A stretch of DNA of 24,819 nucleotides, taken from assembly GCA_046484535.1 (NCBI GenBank), contig JAWOIT010000078.1:1-24819 (forward strand), given 5' to 3'. Below the pieces are notes generated by a model that was not told the DNA's origin, searched no databases, and was given only the letters and a program-made list of their open reading frames with translations. Below, piece by piece: positions 8,191 through 15,590 of the stretch. The stretch's first letter is position 1; every line of letters starts with the position of its first letter. Source of the stretch: JAPHTQ01 sp046484535 (lineage in GTDB: Bacteria; Pseudomonadota; Gammaproteobacteria; Thiohalomonadales; Thiohalomonadaceae). Made by a program: the position numbers and the translations under genes.

Positions 8191-8262
8191 GCCACAGAGG
8201 TCACAGAGGACACGGAGACTCAAAATTATCCTTTACTCAGTGAGCTCTGTGCTCTCTGTGGC
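8191..8262. repeat. Inverted-repeat element, CCACAGAG family, copy 2 (leuC-leuD gap)
   Basis: The left arm 8191-8217 starts GCCACAGAGG and the right arm 8236-8262 ends CTCTGTGGC. They pair as imperfect 27-base reverse complements around an 18-base AT-rich centre. Arm sequence and orientation match the copy at 7450-7528, so this is a dispersed element rather than a one-off hairpin. Confidence 0.85.
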
Positions 8263-8267
8263 AAAAA

Positions 8268-9683
8268 TCAATTCAATTCACGCACATCGGTGAAGTGGCC
8301 CTTGACCGCCGCGGCGGCGGCCATCGCCGGGCTGACCAGGTGGGTGCGGCCACCCTTGCCCTGACGCCCCTCGAAGTTGCGGTTCGAGGTGGAGGCGCAG
8401 CGCTCACCCGGCTCGAGGCGGTCGGCGTTCATCGCCAGGCACATGGAGCAGCCCGGTTCGCGCCATTCGAAGCCGGCCTTGATGAAGATCTTGTCGAGCC
8501 CCTCCTCCTCGGCCTGTTTTTTCACCAGACCGGAGCCGGGGACCACCAGCGCCTGTTTCACGGTGGAGGCCACCTTGCGGCCCTTTGCCACGGCGGCCGC
8601 CTCACGCAAATCCTCGATACGGGAGTTGGTGCAGGAGCCGATAAAGACCACACCCACCGGAATGTCGCTGATCGGCATACCCGCATCGAGCCCCATGTAT
8701 TCCAGTGCGCGGCGCATACCGTCGGCCTTGACCTTGTCCGCCTCGGTTTCCGGATTAGGTACTCTTTCACTGACACCCACCACCATCTCCGGGGAGGTAC
8801 CCCAGGTCACCTGCGGCTCGATGCAGGCGGCATCAAGAATCACTTCTTTGTCGAACACGGCATCTTCATCGGATTTGAGATCGCGCCAGGCCTCGACCGC
8901 GCGCTCCCACAGCTCACCCTTGGGGGCGAAGGGCTTGTCTTTGAAATAGTCGACGGTCTTTTCGTCCACCGCCACCATACCGGCGCGGGCGCCGGCCTCG
9001 ATGGCCATGTTGCAGACGGTCATGCGCCCCTCGACAGAGAGGTCGCGGATCGCCTCGCCGGCGAACTCGATGGCATGACCGGTGCCGCCGGCGGTGCCGA
9101 TCTTGCCGATAATCGCCAGCACGATGTCCTTGGCGGTGACGCCGGGACCGACGTGGCCCTGCACCGTCACGCGCATGTTCTTCATCTTCTTCTGCACCAG
9201 GGTCTGGGTGGCGAGCACATGCTCCACCTCGGAGGTGCCGATACCATGGGCCAGGGCACCGAAGGCGCCATGGGTGGAGGTGTGGGAGTCGCCGCAGACC
9301 ACGGTCATGCCCGGCAGGGTCGCCCCCTCCTCCGGTCCGACCACGTGCACAATACCCTGACGCACATCGTTCATCGGGAAGTAGGTCAGGCCGAACTCCT
9401 TAACGTTACTATCCAGCGTCGACACCTGGGTGCGGGCGATGGGGTCTTCGATCCCCTCGATACCGCCGCTCTGACCGGTGGTCGGGACATTGTGGTCCGG
9501 GGTAGCCACCACGGAGTTGGTTCGCCAGGGCTTGCGACCGGCCAGGCGCAGCCCTTCGAAGGCCTGGGGCGAGGTTACCTCGTGCACCAGATGGCGGTCG
9601 ATATATAACAATGCGGTGCCATCCTCTTCGGTGCGCACCACATGGGCATCCCACAATTTGTCGTACAGGGTCTTGCCGGCCAT
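8268..9683 (-). CDS. leuC: 3-isopropylmalate dehydratase large subunit
   Basis: LeuC is the iron-sulfur subunit of isopropylmalate isomerase and works with LeuD. At 471 residues it matches the bacterial LeuC/aconitase-like family (about 465-475). The three [4Fe-4S] cysteines are visible: Cys351 in GSCTNSRIEDL, and Cys412 and Cys415 in REPGCSMCLAMN. The substrate-site segments DHNVPTT and CGDSHTSTHGAFGALAHGIG are also present. The start has GGAG nine bases upstream. It is the first gene of leuC-leuD-leuB-asd and is divergent from a LysR regulator, as in Pseudomonas. Transcription probably starts in the 112-base gap and is probably controlled by that regulator (inferred from position). Confidence 0.98.
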   Translation of the reverse strand: MAGKTLYDKLWDAHVVRTEEDGTALLYIDRHLVHEVTSPQAFEGLRLAGRKPWRTNSVVATPDHNVPTTGQSGGIEGIEDPIARTQVSTLDSNVKEFGLTYFPMNDVRQGIVHVVGPEEGATLPGMTVVCGDSHTSTHGAFGALAHGIGTSEVEHVLATQTLVQKKMKNMRVTVQGHVGPGVTAKDIVLAIIGKIGTAGGTGHAIEFAGEAIRDLSVEGRMTVCNMAIEAGARAGMVAVDEKTVDYFKDKPFAPKGELWERAVEAWRDLKSDEDAVFDKEVILDAACIEPQVTWGTSPEMVVGVSERVPNPETEADKVKADGMRRALEYMGLDAGMPISDIPVGVVFIGSCTNSRIEDLREAAAVAKGRKVASTVKQALVVPGSGLVKKQAEEEGLDKIFIKAGFEWREPGCSMCLAMNADRLEPGERCASTSNRNFEGRQGKGGRTHLVSPAMAAAAAVKGHFTDVRELN

Positions 9684-9772
9684 CGTTTATTTCTCCGTCA
9701 AGGCGGGTTAATTACAGTGCAGATAGATTAACCGCGGGCGCGACATTACACAAATTCATATTTTTCATATAT

Positions 9773-9793
9773 TCTATTCCTATTTGGAATAGA
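9773..9793. promoter_or_regulatory. LysR-type operator-like palindrome between leuC and lysR
   Basis: TCTATTCC-N5-GGAATAGA is a perfect 8-bp inverted repeat and contains the T-N11-A pattern typical of LysR-family sites (T9777, A9789). It lies in the divergent leuC/lysR gap. The right arm includes the GGAA that serves as the regulator's own ribosome site, so binding there should block its expression. Binding itself is inferred. Confidence 0.65.
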
Positions 9794-9795
9794 TA

Positions 9796-10656
9796 ATGGA
9801 TATCACCGCCCTGCAGGCCTTTACCGCCGTCGCCGACTCCGCCTCCTTCTCCCAGGCGGCGGAACGGCTCTTTATCACCCAACCGGCGGTGAGCAAGCGC
9901 ATCGCCACGCTTGAGCAGGAACTGGACAGCCCCCTTTTCGACCGTATCGGCCGTCAGGTGGTGCTGACCGAGGCGGGAAAGGCGCTGTTGCCCCATGCCC
10001 GGCGTATCCTCGATGAGGTGGAGAGCAGCCGCCGTGCGATCACCGATCTCTCGGGCCGCATCGCAGGACGGCTCAGCCTCGGCACCAGCCACCATATCGG
10101 CCTGCACCGCCTGCCACCCCTGTTGCGCGAACTCAGACGCCGCTACCCGGAGCTGCAGCTGGACATCCGCTTTCTCGATTCGGAGACCGCCTGTCGCATG
10201 GTGGAGCAAGGTGAACTGGAGCTGGCGGTGGTGACCCTGCCCCCGCGCCCCTCGGCACAGCTCCTTATCACCCCGCTGTGGGAAGATCCGCTGAGTGTGG
10301 TCTGCGCCCCGGATCATCCGCTCGCGAGCTACAAAAAAGCGGGGCTGCCCACCCTGGCCCAGCACCGGGCGATCCTTCCCGGACCGGAGACCTTCACCCG
10401 CCAGATCGTCGAGTCCGCCTTCAAACCCCTGGGGATGAAACTGCAGGTGGAACTCTCCACCAATTACCTGGAGACCATCAAAATGCTCACGGCGGTGGGT
10501 CTTGGCTGGAGCGTGCTGCCCGATACCATGCTCGATAGTGAACTGAAGCGACTCAACACCCCGCTGGAACTGAGCCGTCAGCTCGGTGTGGTGCAGCACG
10601 CCGCACGAACCCCCTCCAACGCCGCGCGGGCGATGTTGGAGCTGTTAACGGCGTGA
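9796..10656 (+). CDS. LysR-family transcriptional regulator divergent from leuC
   Basis: This 286-residue protein has the N-terminal winged helix-turn-helix of LysR proteins (SFSQAAERLFITQPAVSKRI, about residues 17-36, then LFDRIGRQVVLTEAG). A periplasmic-binding-fold effector domain follows from about residue 90 (GRLSLGTSHHIGLHRLPPLL). The combination of SHHIGLHRLP with divergence from leuC resembles the regulator beside leuC in Pseudomonas (PA3122 type). The ligand is unknown; a leucine-pathway intermediate or another small organic acid is a guess. The ATG at 9796 has GGAA six bases upstream, inside the palindromic operator, which suggests autoregulation. I give no gene symbol because function is not established. 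Confidence 0.95.
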   Translation: MDITALQAFTAVADSASFSQAAERLFITQPAVSKRIATLEQELDSPLFDRIGRQVVLTEAGKALLPHARRILDEVESSRRAITDLSGRIAGRLSLGTSHHIGLHRLPPLLRELRRRYPELQLDIRFLDSETACRMVEQGELELAVVTLPPRPSAQLLITPLWEDPLSVVCAPDHPLASYKKAGLPTLAQHRAILPGPETFTRQIVESAFKPLGMKLQVELSTNYLETIKMLTAVGLGWSVLPDTMLDSELKRLNTPLELSRQLGVVQHAARTPSNAARAMLELLTA

Positions 10657-10660
10657 GGGG

Positions 10661-10966
10661 TTCAAAGTTCAAAGTTGGAAGTTGTAGGGTTTGCCGAGCC
10701 TGCGAGGCGAACCGTCGTTGTAATCAAAACAGAGACAATTGGCGGTGCGCCTGACGGCAGCACCCTACCGTAAACATGTTCGTAGGGTTTGCCGAGCCTG
10801 CGAGGCGAACCGTCGTTATAACCAGTACAGGGACGGCCAGCGGTGCGCCTGACGGCAGCACCCTACCGGCTCAGCTTGTTCGCTCAGCATAAACGAATCA
10901 CCCGGTTGCGCACCGGCACCGCTAAACTGCATACTTCAAACATGAAACTTCAAACTTGAAACTTCC
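10661..10966. repeat. Arms of AAGTT-rich inverted repeat enclosing the tandem element
   Basis: The 312-base gap between lysR and the next gene has no coding sequence. It starts with repeated TTCAAAGTT units (10661-10683) and ends with a matching inverted tract of ACTTCAAAC/TTGAAACTT units (10933-10966). The tandem 85-base repeat lies between them. A similar pair of arms bounds the MFS-aroC gap. The match is imperfect but clear in composition and orientation. Confidence 0.6.
10684..10866. repeat. Tandem pair of 85-base elements with inverted ends
   Basis: Copy 1 is 10684-10768 and copy 2 is 10782-10866, both 85 bases, separated by 13 bases. Each begins GTAGGGT and ends ACCCTAC. Each holds two hairpin-forming blocks: GGTTTGCC paired with GGCGAACC, and GGTGCGCC paired with GGCAGCACC. 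The outer thirds of the two copies are nearly identical; the middle 20-30 bases differ. There is no reading frame of note. They look like non-coding, cruciform-forming dispersed repeats. Confidence 0.85.
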
Positions 10967-10968
10967 CC

Positions 10969-11490
10969 ATGTCCAATCCATCCGTTCTAGGCCGCTGGTA
11001 TGCCGACCCTTTGTCCCCCGACGAGGCGAGGAAACTGCTCAAGCTGGGTGAGGAACGGGAGAGCAAACGCAAACGCCATGGCGGCAACACCCTGTGTTGC
11101 AGAATGCTGAAAATGATCGCCCGATACTGGCTGGGGGAGGATATCCGCGATACCTACCAGATGCTCAGCCCCCTCGCCGCCCGCAGTCCCCATGGTCATG
11201 CCCTCTTGGAGCTGATCTATGGCCAGCTGCTTCTAAGCCGACACCTTAAGGAAGGTATGAGGCATCTTGAGCAGGGCTTTCGTCTGGCGGCCAATCTCTT
11301 CGCCGCCGGAGATTATCTTGAAGTCATGAACCGCCACCGTCTGCTGCGGCAGCTCCCCCTGTCTGACACCCCCGCCCATGCCGAACCACTGGAAGCCATG
11401 CTCACCTCAGCCAAGGTCATTGAGCGAATGAAACAGCCAGAGAACTCACGCCAACCCTATCGACATGATCCTAAAGACACTTATGGTTAA
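10969..11490 (+). CDS. Hypothetical protein, 173 residues, TPR-like helical
   Basis: I do not recognise the family. The protein is soluble with no signal peptide or membrane segment. Residues 20-40 are charged (KLGEERESKRKRHGG), a Cys pair follows at 43-44, and residues 70-127 read as paired amphipathic helices like a TPR or Sel1 repeat (HGHALLELIYGQLLL, then EGMRHLEQGFRLAANLF). The C-terminus is polar and probably disordered. Codon use looks like the neighbours and the frame is open over its full length, so it is probably a real gene, although no good ribosome site precedes the ATG. It is convergent with the MFS gene, and the two stops overlap within a TTAA. Confidence 0.75.
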   Translation: MSNPSVLGRWYADPLSPDEARKLLKLGEERESKRKRHGGNTLCCRMLKMIARYWLGEDIRDTYQMLSPLAARSPHGHALLELIYGQLLLSRHLKEGMRHLEQGFRLAANLFAAGDYLEVMNRHRLLRQLPLSDTPAHAEPLEAMLTSAKVIERMKQPENSRQPYRHDPKDTYG

Positions 11491-12611
11491 TTCCGAATCC
11501 AGCGCCAGGTAATAAAGGCCGCCAGCGCCGCCTGCACGGCAGCAATACCGTAGGTCAGACCGGCACTGAAGTCCCAGGCCATACCGCTGTAGAGAGCACC
11601 GAAGGCGCCGCCGGCGCCGAAGCTCAGGCTGCTGTAGAGGGCCTGTCCCTTGCCCTGATGTCGGCCGACGAAGAATTTGTGGAACAGGGCGATGGCGGTG
11701 GCGTGGAACACTCCGAAGCTGGCGGCATGAAGGAGCTGGGCGAACAACATCACCGGCAGTGACTCGGGCAGTGCACCGATAAGCACCCAGCGAAGAGCGG
11801 TCAGCAGCGAGGCCCAAAGCATCAGGCTGCTCAGGCCGAAACGGCGCACCAGTTGCGACATCATCAGGAAAATGACCACCTCGGCGATCACCCCCAGCGC
11901 CCAGAACTGGCCGATGACCCCGCGGGAGTAGCCGAACTCCTCCATGTAGATGGTGTAGAAGGTGTAGTACGGACCGTGGCTGGCCTGTACCAGAAAACAG
12001 GCCGCCAGCAGGGCCAGCACCTCGGGACGGCGCAGAATTGTCCCCAGTGACTCGTGTTCATGGGCCGCAACGTGGCCGTCATGTTCCGGGGCCATTAGTG
12101 CACTGAGCCAGATACCCAGAAACAGTCCCAGCAGCACCACCGGCAACAGTGAGGCGCCGAAGAGATCGAGCAGTGAGCCGACCCCGACCACAGTCAGAAT
12201 AAATCCGACAGAACCCCAAAGGCGGATCACACTGTAGCGGTGGCTATCCTTCCCCAGATGGCTGAGTGTGGTGGCCTCGAACTGCGGCAGCACCGCGTTC
12301 CAGAAAAAACTGTAGAGCAACATCACGGCCGCCAACGGCCAGTAATCCTTCGCCAGGAACACACCGCAAAAGCTCACCACCGCCAACAGCGAACCCCAGC
12401 GCACCACCGCCATCCGCTTGCCGGTATGGTCGGCGATCCAGCCCCAAATGTTGGGTGAGATGATCTTGGTCGCCATCAGGATCGCCATCAGCTGACCGAT
12501 CTGCAGACTGCTGAAACCGAGCGATTTCAGATATAGCGACCAGTAAGGCATCAACGCACCGAGGCTGGCGAAGTAGAACAGGTAAAAACCGGAGAGGCGC
12601 CAGTAGGGCAT
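11487..12611 (-). CDS. MFS transporter, HcaT/phenylpropionate-permease-like family
   Basis: This 374-residue protein has about 12 hydrophobic segments and the short N-terminus of the MFS_1-like (HcaT/nucleoside-symporter) subgroup: MPYWRLSGFYLFYFASLGALMP, then IWGWIADHTGKR as the loop 2-3 motif. A cytoplasmic His-rich loop (HDGHVAAHEHE) lies at about 184-196. The substrate cannot be told from sequence; names such as 3-phenylpropionate transporter are by homology only. It lies downstream of aroC on the same strand, as in Pseudomonas, with a 197-base repeat-bearing gap between. Its TAA overlaps the stop of the convergent hypothetical gene by four bases. Confidence 0.9.
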   Translation of the reverse strand: MPYWRLSGFYLFYFASLGALMPYWSLYLKSLGFSSLQIGQLMAILMATKIISPNIWGWIADHTGKRMAVVRWGSLLAVVSFCGVFLAKDYWPLAAVMLLYSFFWNAVLPQFEATTLSHLGKDSHRYSVIRLWGSVGFILTVVGVGSLLDLFGASLLPVVLLGLFLGIWLSALMAPEHDGHVAAHEHESLGTILRRPEVLALLAACFLVQASHGPYYTFYTIYMEEFGYSRGVIGQFWALGVIAEVVIFLMMSQLVRRFGLSSLMLWASLLTALRWVLIGALPESLPVMLFAQLLHAASFGVFHATAIALFHKFFVGRHQGKGQALYSSLSFGAGGAFGALYSGMAWDFSAGLTYGIAAVQAALAAFITWRWIRN

Positions 12612-12615
12612 GGGG

Positions 12616-12806
12616 GAAGTTAAAAGTTAAAAGTTAGTAGTTTAAAGTTCAAAGTTGACGGCTCTGAGTTGAAATTCCAGTTCAAGGCTTAATGATGTTC
12701 GCCTCATCATTTCCTGTCCAATACAAGCGATGAGCGCCAAGCGCTATAAAGGAATGATCCCAACATGCTGTCGAATGCGCGCCTTTAAACTTTAAACTTG
12801 AAACTC
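12616..12806. repeat. AAGTT-rich inverted repeat filling the aroC-MFS gap
   Basis: Repeated AAGTTAAAAGTT/TTTAAAGTTCAAAGTT units at 12616-12657 face an inverted TTTAAACTTTAAACTTGAAAC tract at 12782-12806. Between them a perfect 7-bp hairpin AATGATG-N7-CATCATT lies at 12691-12711. No gene is seen. The arm composition matches the element at 10661-10966. Confidence 0.6.
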
Positions 12807-12808
12807 AA

Positions 12809-13897
12809 TTACCCTGGAATCACAGGGGTTTCGGAGCGCACATCCGCATTCTGCCCACGGTGACGCAACAGGTGGTCCATCAACACCAACGCCATCATCG
12901 CCTCGGCGATGGGGGTGGCGCGGATTCCTACACAGGGGTCGTGACGCCCCTCGGTGATCACCTCTGTCGACTCGCCCGACAGATCCACGCTGCGACCCGG
13001 CAGGCGCAGGCTGGAGGTCGGCTTCATGGCGATGGAGGCGACGATGGCCTGACCGGAAGAGATCCCGCCAAGAACGCCGCCGGCGTGATTGGAGAGAAAC
13101 CCATCCGGCGCCATCTCATCACGGTGGTCGGTGCCCTTTTGCTCGATACAGGCAAAACCGTCGCCGATCTCCACACCCTTGACCGCATTAATGGACATCA
13201 GCGCATGGGCCAGATCCGCATCGAGGCGATCGAAGATCGGCTCTCCCAGCCCCGGCATCACCCCCTCGGCCACCACGGTGACCTTGGCGCCGATGGAGTC
13301 GCCTTCTTTGCGCAGGGCATCCATGAAGGCCTCCATTTCTTCGACCTTGCCGGCATCGGGAGAGAAGAATGGATTGTTGCCCACTTCGTCCCAATCGAAG
13401 GCCTCTGGTTTGATCGGGCCGAGCTGCGAGAGGTAACCGCGAATAGTGATCCCCCGCGCGGCCAGATACTTCTTGGCGATGCCGCCGGCGGCGACACGCA
13501 TCGCCGTCTCCCGTGCCGAGGAGCGGCCGCCGCCACGATAGTCACGGATACCGTACTTCTGCTGGTAGGTATAGTCGGCATGGCCCGGACGGAAGCGGTC
13601 CATGATCTTCGAATAGTCTTTCGATCGCTGGTCGGTATTCTCGATCAGCAGGCCGATGGGGGTGCCGGTGGTCCTGCCCTCAAATACCCCGGAGAGGATC
13701 CGCACCTGATCCGCCTCGCGGCGCTGGGTGGTGTGGCGCGAGGTGCCGGGCTTACGACGATCCAGATCCGCCTGCAGATCCGCTTCGGACAGCTCCAGCC
13801 CCGGCGGGCAGCCGTCGACGATGGCGCCAAGGGCCGGACCGTGGGACTCACCGAAGGTGGTGACCGTAAAAAGCTTCCCGAAACTGTTTCCTGACAT
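12809..13897 (-). CDS. aroC: Chorismate synthase
   Basis: AroC eliminates phosphate from 5-enolpyruvylshikimate-3-phosphate to give chorismate, using reduced FMN. It is the last shikimate-pathway step and feeds tryptophan (trpF in this window), phenylalanine, tyrosine and folate. The 362-residue length is normal. Chorismate synthase signatures are visible: FGESHGPALGAIVDGCPPG (residues 15-33), the RRKPGTSRHTTQRRE segment (47-61), YRGGGRSSARETA (120-132), and the FMN-site HDPCVGIRATPIAEAMMALVL near the C-terminus. It precedes the MFS gene on the same strand. In many gammaproteobacteria prmB lies directly upstream, but here hemN and a repeat element intervene. Confidence 0.98.
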   Translation of the reverse strand: MSGNSFGKLFTVTTFGESHGPALGAIVDGCPPGLELSEADLQADLDRRKPGTSRHTTQRREADQVRILSGVFEGRTTGTPIGLLIENTDQRSKDYSKIMDRFRPGHADYTYQQKYGIRDYRGGGRSSARETAMRVAAGGIAKKYLAARGITIRGYLSQLGPIKPEAFDWDEVGNNPFFSPDAGKVEEMEAFMDALRKEGDSIGAKVTVVAEGVMPGLGEPIFDRLDADLAHALMSINAVKGVEIGDGFACIEQKGTDHRDEMAPDGFLSNHAGGVLGGISSGQAIVASIAMKPTSSLRLPGRSVDLSGESTEVITEGRHDPCVGIRATPIAEAMMALVLMDHLLRHRGQNADVRSETPVIPG

Positions 13898-13935
13898 AGC
13901 AATTATTCTGGTTGGTTATGTTAAAAACATATATT

Positions 13936-14120
13936 CACCGCAAAGGCGCAAAGTACGCAAAGAAAACCAACACGATGATTGTTTGCCCCCCGGACACACA
14001 GCGAAAAGTGAGAATCCTGCAGACTCACTTCAGTATGCTGCCATAACCAGAGGTGCAATACACAAACCCGTTTTACATCATCCCCTGGTTTACCTTTGCG
14101 CCCTTTGCGCCTTTGCGGTG
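13936..14120. repeat. Inverted-repeat element, GCAAAGGCGC family, copy 2 (hemN-aroC gap)
   Basis: Arms at 13936-13962 and 14094-14120 are 27-base reverse complements with two mismatches. Both start CACCGCAAAGGCGCAAAG when read inward, and pairing continues into an AAACCA/TGGTTT extension. The centre (about 130 bases) has no gene. Total length is close to copy 1 (185 versus 176 bases). Confidence 0.85.
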
Positions 14121-14127
14121 CATTCCT

Positions 14128-15513
14128 TTATATCACCTTGGAAAAACGCTGGTTCTGTTTTTCACGCAGGTAGCGGTCGAAGACCATGCAGATATTCCTA
14201 ATCAGCAGCTTGCCCGCATCGGCCACCTGGATCCGTTCCGGCGAGAGGGTAAGTAAACCATCTTTTTCCATGCCCGCCAGGTCCTTCAACTCCTCCGCAA
14301 AGTACTCATCGAAGCGGATGTTGTAGGCCTGCTCCACCTTGGCCTTTTCCAGATCGAAGTGGCAGATCAAATCGGTGATCACCGCGCGGCGCAGCTTGTC
14401 GTCCGAATTAAGCTCATAGCCGCGAAAGACCGGGATGGAACCGGCGTCGATGCGCTCGTAGTAGGCCTCCAGCTCTTTCAGATTCTGGCTGTAGCTGTCG
14501 CCCACCTGGCCGATGGAGGTGGAGCCCATGCCGATAAGGTCGCAGTCGGCGTGGGTGGAGTAGCCCTGGAAATTGCGGTAGAGGGTCCCCTCACGCTGCG
14601 CCACCGCCAGCTCATCATCGGGCTTGGCAAAGTGGTCCATCCCGATATAGACATAGCCCGCGGCGGTGAGCTTCTCGATGGTGTTCTGCAGGATGTCGAG
14701 TTTCTCCTGCGGCGCCGGCAGGTCCTCCTCGTTGATACGCCGCTGCGGCTTGAACAGTTCCGGCAGGTGGGCGTAGTTGAACACGGAAAGACGGTCCGGT
14801 GAGATCGCCAGGATCTTGTCCAGGGTACGTGCAAAACTCTCCACGCTTTGATGCGGCAGACCATAGATCAGGTCGATGCTGATCGACTTGAAGCCCTCGC
14901 TTCGGGCCGCCGACAGGGCCGCCATGGTCGAGGCTTCACTCTGAATGCGGTTGACCGCTTTTTGCACCCGCTCGTCAAAATCCTGTACGCCGAGACTCAT
15001 GCGGTTGAAACCGAGCTCGCGCAACAGGGCGATGGTATCGGTCTTGACCTCGCGCGGGTCGATCTCGATGGAGTATTCGCCGCTATCGTCATCACGCAGG
15101 TTGAAGTGCTCGCCGGTCACGCGCATCAGTTCGCGCATCTCATCATGGGAGATAAAGGTGGGGGTGCCGCCGCCCCAGTGCAATTGATCGACGGTGCGCG
15201 TCTTATCGAACAGCGCCCCCTGCAGGGCGATCTCTTTATGCAGACGCTCCAGATAGGGGGAGGCCCTGCCCCGGTCCTTGGTCACCACCTTGTTGCAACC
15301 GCAGTAGTAGCAGACGGTGTCGCAGAACGGGATGTGGAAGTAGAGCGACAGAGGATTGCCGGACTCGTTGCTTTTGGCCGCCCAGGCGCGGTACTCGGCC
15401 TCACCGAAACCGTCGTGGAACTGTACCGCCGTGGGGTAGGAGGTATAGCGCGGACCGGACTTGTCGTAATGCTTGATCAAATCCAGGTCGAAGATGATGT
15501 TCTGTGTCGTCAT
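14128..15513 (-). CDS. hemN: Oxygen-independent coproporphyrinogen III dehydrogenase
   Basis: HemN is a radical-SAM enzyme that decarboxylates two propionate chains of coproporphyrinogen III without oxygen, supporting heme or bacteriochlorophyll synthesis under low oxygen. The 461-residue length matches E. coli HemN (457). The N-terminal substrate/SAM segment GPRYTSYPTAVQF (20-32) is present. The cluster cysteines are Cys64, Cys68 and Cys71 with the following Cys73 (FCDTVCYYCGC), and the GGGTPTF motif follows. The C-terminal HemN domain (CHFDLEKAKVEQAYNI) is intact, so this is true HemN rather than the HemW paralogue. No convincing FNR box was found in the 77-base gap upstream. Confidence 0.97.
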   Translation of the reverse strand: MTTQNIIFDLDLIKHYDKSGPRYTSYPTAVQFHDGFGEAEYRAWAAKSNESGNPLSLYFHIPFCDTVCYYCGCNKVVTKDRGRASPYLERLHKEIALQGALFDKTRTVDQLHWGGGTPTFISHDEMRELMRVTGEHFNLRDDDSGEYSIEIDPREVKTDTIALLRELGFNRMSLGVQDFDERVQKAVNRIQSEASTMAALSAARSEGFKSISIDLIYGLPHQSVESFARTLDKILAISPDRLSVFNYAHLPELFKPQRRINEEDLPAPQEKLDILQNTIEKLTAAGYVYIGMDHFAKPDDELAVAQREGTLYRNFQGYSTHADCDLIGMGSTSIGQVGDSYSQNLKELEAYYERIDAGSIPVFRGYELNSDDKLRRAVITDLICHFDLEKAKVEQAYNIRFDEYFAEELKDLAGMEKDGLLTLSPERIQVADAGKLLIRNICMVFDRYLREKQNQRFSKVI

Positions 15514-15590
15514 GATCCAGCCTTCAGTGTCGGGACCGCTGTGATGGGTCTCATCAATAACTCTACGTGCCCTATGGGATGAATAATATG

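Noticed and set aside
8295..9608. 437-residue plus-strand frame over leuC
   Set aside because: Same mirror-frame effect opposite a certain gene; there is no ribosome site or family signature.
9712..9768. 18-codon frame upstream of leuC as a leucine attenuation leader peptide
   Set aside because: It has an AGGA upstream and three Leu codons, but no run of Leu codons and no terminator/antiterminator hairpins before leuC. The promoter would also have to lie inside lysR. Evidence is too weak.
9712..10599. 295-residue minus-strand frame over lysR
   Set aside because: Antisense to an intact LysR regulator. Only its last 18 codons extend into the leuC leader, which is treated separately.
10684..10866. 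CRISPR array
   Set aside because: Only two long 85-base units with similar interiors are present; there are no short identical repeats with unique equal-length spacers and no cas genes.
12860..13894. 344-residue plus-strand frame over aroC
   Set aside because: Antisense to a complete chorismate synthase with all its signatures.
15535..15560. FNR box upstream of hemN
   Set aside because: TTGATGAGACCCATCA reads as a partial palindrome, but its spacing and second half-site do not fit TTGAT-N4-ATCAA.
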